Source: Planctomycetes bacterium RBG_16_43_13 (GTDB taxonomy: Bacteria; Planctomycetota; MHYJ01). Taken from it: a DNA stretch of 5,721 nt. The stretch spans positions 1,254-6,974 of the forward strand of contig MHYJ01000127.1 of assembly GCA_001828445.1 (NCBI GenBank), in the 5' to 3' direction. Below, piece by piece: positions 1 through 4,560 of this stretch. How positions within the stretch are numbered: position 1 is the stretch's first letter; every line of letters starts with the position of its first letter. The position numbers and the translations under genes were made by a program. The notes under the pieces were generated by a model. The model saw only the letters and a list, made by a program, of their open reading frames with translations. It did no database searches and was not told the DNA's origin.

Positions 1-62
1 AGAAAGAGCTTCTCGCCCAAACGTCTGCACACCCTGCACTTCGCTTCTATGTATCTACCCAT
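1..62 (-). CDS. rpsD: 30S ribosomal protein S4, N-terminal fragment (cut by window edge)
   Basis: Only the first 20 codons are present; the gene continues past position 1. The peptide begins MGRYIEAKCRVCRRLGEKLF, which matches the start of zinc-binding (C+) S4 proteins such as that of Thermus. Cys9 and Cys12 are the first half of the family's four-cysteine zinc site; the second half lies outside the window. S4 is a primary 16S rRNA binder that nucleates 30S assembly, and in some bacteria it represses its own operon. The ATG start (60-62) has an AGGA Shine-Dalgarno at 71-74 with an 8-base spacer, and lies 22 bp after the rpsK stop, in the usual rpsK-rpsD order. No S4-binding leader fits in that gap. 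The identification is firm because sequence and position agree, although the fragment is very short. Confidence 0.93.
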   Translation of the reverse strand, partial: MGRYIEAKCRVCRRLGEKLF

Positions 63-84
63 AAATCAAATCCTAAACCAAAAA

Positions 85-615
85 TTACACCCTTCGCCTC
101 TTGCGAGGACGACAACCATTGTGGGGCATCGGTGTTACATCCTCTATCACCTTTACTTCTAAACCCGCAGATTGTAGGGCACGTATAGCTGACTCCCTTC
201 CTGAACCGGGACCTTTCACCCTCACCTCTACTTCTCTAACGCCATATCTTTGTGCCTTCTCTGCGGCACTCTCCGCCGCCTTCTGTGCCGCAAATGGCGT
301 GCTTTTGCGTGAGCCCTTATATCCTATAGTGCCAGCTGACGCCCAGCAGAGAACCTCGCCATTCTGGTCTGTTATCGTGATAATAGTATTATTGAAAGAC
401 GCCTTCACGTGTGCGACCGCCTTCACAACAAGCCGCTTTACCTTCTTCTTTTTTTCTACCTTCTTTGTCTCTACCGCTCCGCCTTCTCCACCCCCAGCTA
501 CTGCCTGCGAGGATGATGTATCCTTCGGTGCGGACTTCTGACCTTTCCCCTTATCTGTTGTTACTGCAGGATCCTTCTCTTTACCTTTTTCCTCTTTTGC
601 TTTTTCTTCTGCCAT
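85..615 (-). CDS. rpsK: 30S ribosomal protein S11 with long N-terminal extension
   Basis: S11 forms part of the 30S platform near the mRNA exit. The protein is 176 residues, against about 129 in E. coli. The conserved core starts near residue 60 and includes KASFNNT (71-77), the [11 protein letters not shown] segment (101-111), KGPGSGRES (134-142) and the C-terminal PHNGCRP block (164-170) followed by a basic tail. The Asn-Gly in this last block is the site known to form isoaspartate in E. coli S11. Residues 1-59 are low-complexity: Lys/Glu-rich at 1-15, Ser/Gly-rich in the middle, then a lysine cluster at 51-60. No Met or well-placed alternative start exists between residue 1 and the core, and an AGGAG lies at 627-631, 11 bases upstream, so the extension appears genuine. 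The start is one base after the stop of the small membrane protein gene, suggesting translational coupling. Confidence 0.97.
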   Translation of the reverse strand: MAEEKAKEEKGKEKDPAVTTDKGKGQKSAPKDTSSSQAVAGGGEGGAVETKKVEKKKKVKRLVVKAVAHVKASFNNTIITITDQNGEVLCWASAGTIGYKGSRKSTPFAAQKAAESAAEKAQRYGVREVEVRVKGPGSGRESAIRALQSAGLEVKVIEDVTPMPHNGCRPRKRRRV

Positions 616-616
616 T

Positions 617-805
617 TTATGACTTACTCCTAAGATTCTTGTAGTCCTTCCATCTACCGAACATCAACAAGCTGAATCCGAGAACTGCACACACAATAGC
701 AATCAGTAGTAATACTTTCCCTATAATACCTTCTATATAAATGTTTTGGAGAACAAGAAATGCTACTGATAATAACATTAAGATTACGCCTAAAATCTTC
801 CACAT
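617..805 (-). CDS. Small two-helix membrane protein of unknown function, between rpsM and rpsK
   Basis: A 62-residue protein that I do not recognise. Residues about 3-20 and 29-50 are strongly hydrophobic and should form two transmembrane helices joined by a short loop ([10 protein letters not shown]). The tail [12 protein letters not shown] is basic, which by the positive-inside rule predicts both ends in the cytoplasm. The reading frame fills the rpsM-rpsK gap almost exactly: ATG is 5 bases after the rpsM stop, and TAA is one base before the rpsK ATG. An AAGGA at 814-818 formed by the last rpsM codons sits 8 bases before the start. This fit and the signal make a real gene much more likely than chance. 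rpsM and rpsK are normally direct neighbours in bacteria, so the insertion is unusual. Function cannot be inferred; a membrane anchor or quality-control role is only speculation. No catalytic or metal-binding residues are apparent; the only cysteine (39) lies within helix 2. Confidence 0.82.
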   Translation of the reverse strand: MWKILGVILMLLSVAFLVLQNIYIEGIIGKVLLLIAIVCAVLGFSLLMFGRWKDYKNLRSKS

Positions 806-810
806 AATTT

Positions 811-1194
811 TTATCCTTGCTGTTTGGCTTCCTTCTTGCCTGCGACTGTCTTTCTCGGTCCTTTCCTCGTGCGGGCGTTCGTGCGGGTCCTCTGACCTCG
901 GACGGGCAAGCCCCTTCTGTGCCTCATTCCTCTATATGAACCAATATCCTTCAGCCGCTTAACGTTCTCAGCTACCATCCTCTTCAGTATTCCCTCTACA
1001 GGATAGCCCTTGTCGATAATCGCATTTATCTTACCTATCTGCTCATCAGTAAGATTCTTCGCCCGCATATTTTCATCTACGCTTGCATCTTTCAATATCT
1101 TAGCCGCCATAGTTCTACCTATACCGTAAATATAGGGAAGCGCATACAGAACCTTTTTATTTGCTGGTATATCAACACCTGCTACACGCGGCAT
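811..1194 (-). CDS. rpsM: 30S ribosomal protein S13
   Basis: S13 sits in the head of the 30S subunit, contacts the P-site tRNA with its basic C-terminal tail and bridges to the 50S subunit. The 127-residue protein starts [10 protein letters not shown], has the helix-two-turn-helix region with YIYGIG (21-26), and ends in the hallmark [19 protein letters not shown] block followed by [13 protein letters not shown]. Length is slightly above the usual 118-126, owing to a few extra residues at the end (KKEAKQQG). The start has GAGGA at 1201-1205 with a 6-base spacer. It lies 12 bp after rpmJ, so there is no room for the E. coli-type S4-responsive pseudoknot leader. The final codons (CAA GGA TAA) also supply the ribosome binding site of the next gene, so translation of the two is probably linked. 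Confidence 0.98.
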   Translation of the reverse strand: MPRVAGVDIPANKKVLYALPYIYGIGRTMAAKILKDASVDENMRAKNLTDEQIGKINAIIDKGYPVEGILKRMVAENVKRLKDIGSYRGMRHRRGLPVRGQRTRTNARTRKGPRKTVAGKKEAKQQG

Positions 1195-1206
1195 ATCATT
1201 TCCTCG

Positions 1207-1320
1207 CTAACCCTGCCTCTGCTTATGTTTGGTGTTAGGGCACACAACACGGACTACGCCCCTACGTTTAATTATCTGGCACTTTTCGCACATCCTTCTA
1301 ATTGATGGTCTAACCTTCAT
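1207..1320 (-). CDS. rpmJ: 50S ribosomal protein L36 (zinc-binding, C+ type)
   Basis: A 37-residue protein starting [14 protein letters not shown] and ending NTKHKQRQG, the full canonical length of L36. Cys11, Cys14, Cys27 and His32 form the C-x2-C-x12-C-x4-H zinc ribbon of the C+ form. L36 is a late-assembling 50S protein that binds 23S rRNA. The ATG is three bases after the infA stop, and a purine-rich GAGAGAAG inside the last infA codons is the only candidate ribosome binding site, so translation is probably coupled to infA. The infA-rpmJ-rpsM order is classical. Because the zinc ligands are intact, this copy would be the zinc-replete version; some bacteria carry a second cysteine-free (C-) copy elsewhere, which cannot be judged here. 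Confidence 0.98.
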   Translation of the reverse strand: MKVRPSIRRMCEKCQIIKRRGVVRVVCPNTKHKQRQG

Positions 1321-1323
1321 AAT

Positions 1324-1542
1324 TTACTTCTCTCTATACACTATTCTGCCCTTTGTTAAATCATAAGGCGACATCTCGAGTAACACCTTGTCGCCGGGCA
1401 ATATCTTTATAAAGTGCATCCTCATCTTCCCCGAAACGTGGGCGAGGACCTGGTGTCCATTCTGGAGCTCCACTCTAAACATAGCGTTAGGCAGTTTCTC
1501 CTTGACAATCGCCTCCACCTTTATTGGCTCTTCTTTTGCCAT
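1324..1542 (-). CDS. infA: Translation initiation factor IF-1
   Basis: IF-1 binds the 30S A site during initiation and works with IF-2 and IF-3. The protein is 72 residues, the family's standard length, and is a single OB-fold (S1-like) domain. Recognisable segments are [12 protein letters not shown] (19-30), [15 protein letters not shown] (33-47), PGDKV (49-53) and [13 protein letters not shown] (58-70). The ATG at 1540-1542 gives the exact family N-terminus ([11 protein letters not shown]). It has no clear Shine-Dalgarno: the nearest purine run (GGGAA, from 1561 down to 1557) ends about 14 bases upstream. The gene is preceded by the largest intergenic space in the window, which contains a promoter candidate and a possible leader hairpin, so infA is likely the first gene of its own transcription unit leading into the ribosomal-protein genes. 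It ends three bases before rpmJ. Confidence 0.98.
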   Translation of the reverse strand: MAKEEPIKVEAIVKEKLPNAMFRVELQNGHQVLAHVSGKMRMHFIKILPGDKVLLEMSPYDLTKGRIVYREK

Positions 1543-1560
1543 TATCTAACGACACTATTC

Positions 1561-1595
1561 CCATTTTGCGAAAGAGACACGCACTCTACAAAAGG
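1561..1595 (-). other. Possible irregular hairpin in the infA leader
   Basis: Read on the minus strand, the predicted infA leader could fold as CC-TTTTG, bulge, AGAG, seven-base loop, CTCT, TTCG internal loop, CAAAA, bulged T, GG. The pairs are CC/GG (1594-1595 with 1561-1562), TTTTG/CAAAA (1589-1593 with 1564-1568) and AGAG/CTCT (1584-1587 with 1573-1576). It would start almost at the predicted transcription start. It is AT-rich and interrupted, so stability is modest and chance pairing is possible. No run of T follows it, so it is not a terminator. A role in mRNA stability or feedback control is speculative. Confidence 0.25.
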
Positions 1596-1601
1596 TGAAT
1601 A

Positions 1602-1630
1602 AGGATACAAATTCTCACTTTGGTAGTCAA
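1602..1630 (-). promoter_or_regulatory. Predicted sigma70-type promoter upstream of infA
   Basis: On the minus strand a TTGACT hexamer (1625-1630, 5 of 6 to TTGACA) is followed after exactly 17 bases by TATCCT (1602-1607, 4 of 6 to TATAAT). Transcription would start near 1596, giving an infA leader of about 54 bases. The upstream side (1631-1670) is AT-rich, as is common around promoters. It lies within the 128-bp map-infA gap (1543-1670), which holds no gene and no visible terminator. The promoter would drive infA-rpmJ-rpsM-ORF62-rpsK-rpsD. The -10 match is only moderate, so this is a prediction. Confidence 0.55.
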
Positions 1631-1670
1631 GGAAAATGTGATAGAATTAAGAAGATTTTAAGATTGCAGA

Positions 1671-2429
1671 TTATAGCACCGTTAATACACAATTACCGCT
1701 ATCCGTTACTGCGACGGTGTGCTCGAAATGTGCAGAGAGCTTGCCGTCCCTCGTAACAACAGTCCAGCCGTTCTTGAGTGTGCGGACATCGTCTGTCCCT
1801 TCATTAACCATCGGCTCAATGGCGAGGACTATGCCCGGCTTCAATATCATCTCAAAACTCTCGACGGGCTCAATGACATAATTCGGAACCTGCGGGTCCT
1901 CGTGCATCTGGCTACCTATACCGTGCCCAACGAATTTCTTTACGACAGAGAACCCTCTACTCTCCACATAGTTCTGGATGGTTCTGGATATTGTGGAGAG
2001 TTTCTCCTGTGGAGCGATAACTGCTATAGCGGCAGAGAGAGAATCCCTCGTAACATCTATAAGTTTTTGCGCCTGCCCAGATATTTTTCCCACTGGTAGT
2101 GTTACTGCGGTATCACCAACGTAGTTTTTATATGTTGCACCGACATCCAACCCTATGATATCGCCCTCTTTGAGAACCCTGTCACCCGGTATGCCGTGGA
2201 CTACCTCCTCATTGATAGAGGCACAGATACTTGCCGTGAAACCCCTATAACCCTTAAAAGTGGGAACAGCACCCTTACTCCTGATAAACTTCTCAACCTC
2301 TGTATCAACCTGCCTGGTAGTTATACCTGGCACAACTATTTCCTTCATCAACTCCACGGCACCGGCGGCGATTCTGCCCGCCTCCCGCATCAATTCTATT
2401 TCCCAATTCTCTTTGATTATAGGTGCCAT
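1671..2429 (-). CDS. map: Methionine aminopeptidase, type I
   Basis: Removes the initiator methionine from nascent proteins whose second residue is small, in the cytoplasm at the ribosome exit. The protein is 252 residues, close to the usual 250-265 for the short bacterial type Ia enzyme, with no N-terminal zinc-finger extension. All dinuclear metal ligands are present: Asp95 and Asp106 (GLDVGATYKNYVGDT), His169 (VGHGIG), Glu205 (AIEPMV) and Glu236 (HFEHTVAV). The catalytic-site histidines His78 (VVHGIP) and His176 are also conserved, so the enzyme should be active. The start at 2427-2429 gives a normal N-terminus (ENWEIELMREAGRIAA), but there is no convincing Shine-Dalgarno: GGAGAAGG in the end of the upstream gene is about 20 bases away. 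The gene follows the HEAT protein by 12 bp rather than adk directly, as is usual. Translation may depend on coupling to the upstream gene. Confidence 0.97.
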   Translation of the reverse strand: MAPIIKENWEIELMREAGRIAAGAVELMKEIVVPGITTRQVDTEVEKFIRSKGAVPTFKGYRGFTASICASINEEVVHGIPGDRVLKEGDIIGLDVGATYKNYVGDTAVTLPVGKISGQAQKLIDVTRDSLSAAIAVIAPQEKLSTISRTIQNYVESRGFSVVKKFVGHGIGSQMHEDPQVPNYVIEPVESFEMILKPGIVLAIEPMVNEGTDDVRTLKNGWTVVTRDGKLSAHFEHTVAVTDSGNCVLTVL

Positions 2430-2441
2430 AAAAATGTTGTG

Positions 2442-3839
2442 TTACTCGACCTTCTCCCACCCGTCTTTTGGTTTTTCTCCTTCCTTAGAGGGCCATTGGT
2501 CGATATTCTTACCGCCGTTATCCTTTTTATATATAACGCCTGCCTGATTAACTATGAATGTAAATTTACCTGTCTTCCCATATACTGAGGGATAGGCACA
2601 GAAGCCGTAACGGTCTGGATTAAAAGCAAGTGTCTCCATCGCTGTTATAGGTCCTACCGTCCTTACAGCTAAATCCTTATTATAGTTAGCACCGTCGCCA
2701 TCTTTTACCATCGCCTTGAAGTAGTAGCCATTCGCAGGTTTGCATTTGGCGTTGGCATCCCAATTCGTTACAGACGGGTCTGCATTTGCGAGTTTTATGT
2801 CTATATACTGTAATTTACTGCCCAGCATATTTGTATGATAGTGTAGTCCTGCAACATCAAAAGTGTAGTAATCCTTTATGGCATTGCCGTCCTCATCATT
2901 TCTCCGCCACGTTGCCTCGTGTGAGACAAGCTGTTTGAGCGAACCAATTGCATCTTGCTCATTAGCAGCTATCCTACTCCTCTCTCTTACATTTTTGGTT
3001 TCTTCAATCTCCTCTCCACTGACGCCGAGTTGGCGGAGGGCATTCTCTGCCCGCCTCGCATCCTCTTTATATGCCGATAAAACATTTACAAGCATTCTCA
3101 TCTCTAATACAAGTTTTATGTCCTTTATTATTCCCTTAGGAACGGCATCCTTCGCACCTAATTCTACAAGTGCTATGCCTGCCCATCCGCGAACGTAAGC
3201 GTCGAAAGTTCCCTTTTCGTTCTTGAGTAACTCCTTTATCTCGGGTATCGCTTCTTTCACCCCAAGCTGACCAAGGACGCTAACAACGTTACCGCGAACG
3301 TGCCAATTTTCATCTTTTAGTAACCCCTTTATCTCAGGTATTGCCTCCTTTGCCCCAAGATAGCCAAGGGTGGTAATAGCACTATCGCGAACCAGTGCAT
3401 TATCATCTTTTAGTAACTCTTTTATTTTTTGTATTTCATCCTTCGCTCCAAGCTCACCAAGGGCAATAACAACACTACTACGAACCTGCCAACTCCTATC
3501 CTTTAGCAACTCTTTTAACTCCGGTATTGTATCCTTAGCTCCAATCACACCAAGAAATAAAATAGCATTACTGCAAATAGAACTATCCTCATCTTTTAGC
3601 AATTTCTTCATCTCGGGGATTGCTTCTTCTGCTTTAAGCCTGATAAGGTCTTGCATAGCACTCACGCGAATATCTTTATTATTGACGCCCAACTGTTTTA
3701 TGAGTTTCTGTATTTGTGCGGAACGGTCAGGGGCAGGAGTATCCCCCTTCTCCTGCGAGATACAGATGCCAATCAAGAGTATAAGCGCTATTATGCTAAC
3801 GAACATTGTTCCGTATAGTTTGCTCATAAAAGTAAGCAC
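2442..3839 (-). CDS. Exported HEAT-repeat protein with DUF2950/pseudopilin-like C-terminal domain
   Basis: A 465-residue protein of unknown function inserted between adk and map. Residues about 8-28 are a hydrophobic signal peptide or membrane anchor after a short basic start. There is no proper lipobox (IGIC lacks a small residue before Cys26), and cleavage after CIS (residue 29) is possible. Residues 44-233 form six HEAT-like repeats, mostly 31 residues with a consensus near PEIKELLKD...VR..A...LG.LGAKEAI; the sixth has a four-residue insertion. Residues 234-289 are helical and charged. Residues 290-450 resemble DUF2950/pseudopilin-like globular domains: SLKQLVSHEATWRRNDEDGN (300-319) with an acidic, possibly calcium-binding loop, then DYYTFDVAGL, GYYFKAM and YGFCAYPSVYGKTGKFTFIV. 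The likely location is periplasmic or outer-membrane facing, as a scaffold or binding protein. The start is GTG: AAGGA at 3847-3851 sits 7 bases before it, whereas the ATG four codons later would be 19 bases away. It starts 13 bp after adk. Confidence 0.85.
   Translation of the reverse strand: MLTFMSKLYGTMFVSIIALILLIGICISQEKGDTPAPDRSAQIQKLIKQLGVNNKDIRVSAMQDLIRLKAEEAIPEMKKLLKDEDSSICSNAILFLGVIGAKDTIPELKELLKDRSWQVRSSVVIALGELGAKDEIQKIKELLKDDNALVRDSAITTLGYLGAKEAIPEIKGLLKDENWHVRGNVVSVLGQLGVKEAIPEIKELLKNEKGTFDAYVRGWAGIALVELGAKDAVPKGIIKDIKLVLEMRMLVNVLSAYKEDARRAENALRQLGVSGEEIEETKNVRERSRIAANEQDAIGSLKQLVSHEATWRRNDEDGNAIKDYYTFDVAGLHYHTNMLGSKLQYIDIKLANADPSVTNWDANAKCKPANGYYFKAMVKDGDGANYNKDLAVRTVGPITAMETLAFNPDRYGFCAYPSVYGKTGKFTFIVNQAGVIYKKDNGGKNIDQWPSKEGEKPKDGWEKVE
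3141..3710 (-). repeat. Tandem 93-bp coding repeats (HEAT units)
   Basis: The HEAT region is built from consecutive 31-codon units visible at the DNA level. On the plus strand the recurring block is close to 'tttagtaactcctttatctc', followed by 'ggtattgcctcctttgcccc' and 'aagctgaccaagg', recurring about every 93 bp (near 3224, 3316, 3409, 3501 and 3594). The four central units (residues 75-198, positions 3246-3617) are exactly 31 codons each. The outer units (residues 44-74 and 199-233) are more diverged, and the last is 35 codons. The nucleotide similarity suggests fairly recent duplication or homogenisation. Unit number may vary between related strains, and the region could recombine or be misassembled. 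Confidence 0.85.
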
Positions 3840-3852
3840 TTATTTATCCTTC

Positions 3853-4500
3853 TTAAGAACCGAGTAGTGCGTTATTTAGGTCGGTTGCAACTTCTTCTGG
3901 AGACCTGTCAGCGAGTATCTTCCTTAGTAGTCCTTTTCTCTCGTAGTATTCGATGAGTGGGCGGGTTTGTTTATCATAGACAGTCAAACGTTCAACTACC
4001 GCCTCCTCGTTATCATCCGTCCGCTGGATAAGGGAAATACCGCAGGTATCACAAACGCCCGATGTCTTCGGAAGCATAGTTTTTATATGATAATTCGTCC
4101 CGCATTTATTACAGACGCGCCTGCCGGATATTCGCTCGACAAGAATCTTTGACGGACAGTCGAAGTATATAACCCTATCTACAGTTATTGTAAGCTTCTC
4201 GAGTAGTTTAGCTAACGCATCCGCCTGAGCTATCGTCCTTGGGAAACCATCAAGTATGAAGCCCTGCTTACAGTCGTCCTTCTGGAGTCGCTTATCTATA
4301 ATATCTATAACAACATCATCTGGGACGAGTTCGCCGCGGAGCATAAAGCCCTTCGCCTTCACACCTATAGTAGTTTTGCCTTTCATCTCCTCACGAAGCA
4401 TATCACCTGTAGCGATGTGTGTAATATCTTTTGTTGACGAGAGTTTCTTCGCCTGTGTGCCTTTACCTACACCTGGTGGACCTAAAAATATTAGCCGCAT
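3853..4500 (-). CDS. adk: Adenylate kinase (zinc-LID type)
   Basis: Catalyses ATP + AMP = 2 ADP in the cytoplasm and keeps adenine nucleotides in balance. The protein is 215 residues, the usual length of the long-LID bacterial form. The P-loop GPPGVGKGT is at 7-15. The AMP-binding region includes TGDMLR (31-36), the LVPDDVV segment (58-64) and LDGFPRT (83-89). The LID runs from about 122 to 160 and carries Cys130, Cys133, Cys150 and Cys153, the four-cysteine zinc site typical of Gram-positive and many other enzymes. Catalytic arginines are in RISGRR (123-128), RTDD (160-163) and ERLTVYDKQT (170-179). The ATG start has a strong AGAGGGG at 4504-4510 with a 3-base spacer. It follows secY by 60 bp, which contain a good promoter, and is followed 13 bp later by the HEAT protein rather than by map. 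Confidence 0.98.
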   Translation of the reverse strand: MRLIFLGPPGVGKGTQAKKLSSTKDITHIATGDMLREEMKGKTTIGVKAKGFMLRGELVPDDVVIDIIDKRLQKDDCKQGFILDGFPRTIAQADALAKLLEKLTITVDRVIYFDCPSKILVERISGRRVCNKCGTNYHIKTMLPKTSGVCDTCGISLIQRTDDNEEAVVERLTVYDKQTRPLIEYYERKGLLRKILADRSPEEVATDLNNALLGS

Positions 4501-4516
4501 ATACCCCTCTTGAAAG

Positions 4517-4545
4517 AGTATACCCTATCTTTGTTACATTGTAAA
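4517..4545 (-). promoter_or_regulatory. Predicted sigma70-type promoter upstream of adk
   Basis: On the minus strand TTTACA (4540-4545, 5 of 6 to TTGACA) and TATACT (4517-4522, 5 of 6 to TATAAT) are separated by exactly 17 bases. The transcription start would fall near 4510, only about 10 bases before the adk ATG, so the leader would consist of little more than the AGAGGGG ribosome binding site. The element lies wholly in the 60-bp secY-adk gap. It would allow adk, the HEAT protein and map to be expressed independently of secY. An 11-base palindrome (TTACATTGTAA, 4534-4544) overlaps the -35 hexamer and might be an operator, but may equally be chance. Confidence 0.6.
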
Positions 4546-4560
4546 GCAAGCCATAAAGAT

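Noticed and set aside
101..541. Plus-strand reading frame opposite rpsK
   Set aside because: It is the complement of a conserved ribosomal-protein gene, has no recognisable product and its length follows from the codon bias of the minus-strand gene.
616..660. Alternative S11 start downstream near the conserved core
   Set aside because: No Met codon and no well-spaced Shine-Dalgarno lie near residues 45-62; a GTG at Val64 is inside the core and poorly placed.
1719..2588. Plus-strand reading frames opposite map and the end of the HEAT gene
   Set aside because: They overlap a catalytically intact methionine aminopeptidase, have no recognisable motifs and no clear ribosome binding site, so they are shadows.
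3762..3780. Lipobox in the HEAT protein signal sequence (Cys26)
   Set aside because: The residues before the cysteine (IGI) do not fit the lipobox, which needs a small residue at -1, so lipoprotein processing is unlikely.
3825..3827. ATG four codons into the HEAT gene as the start
   Set aside because: The AAGGA at 3847-3851 lies 19 bases from this ATG but 7 bases from the upstream GTG, which is the better-placed start. Either start leaves the signal peptide intact.
3370..3867. Plus-strand frame opposite the HEAT repeats with repetitive hydrophobic-looking protein
   Set aside because: The repetitive appearance is the antisense reading of the 93-bp HEAT units, not an independent repeat protein.
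4534..4544. TTACATTGTAA palindrome as a terminator for secY
   Set aside because: The stem is only five AT-rich pairs with a one-base centre and no T run, too weak for a terminator; at most it is an operator overlapping the adk -35.
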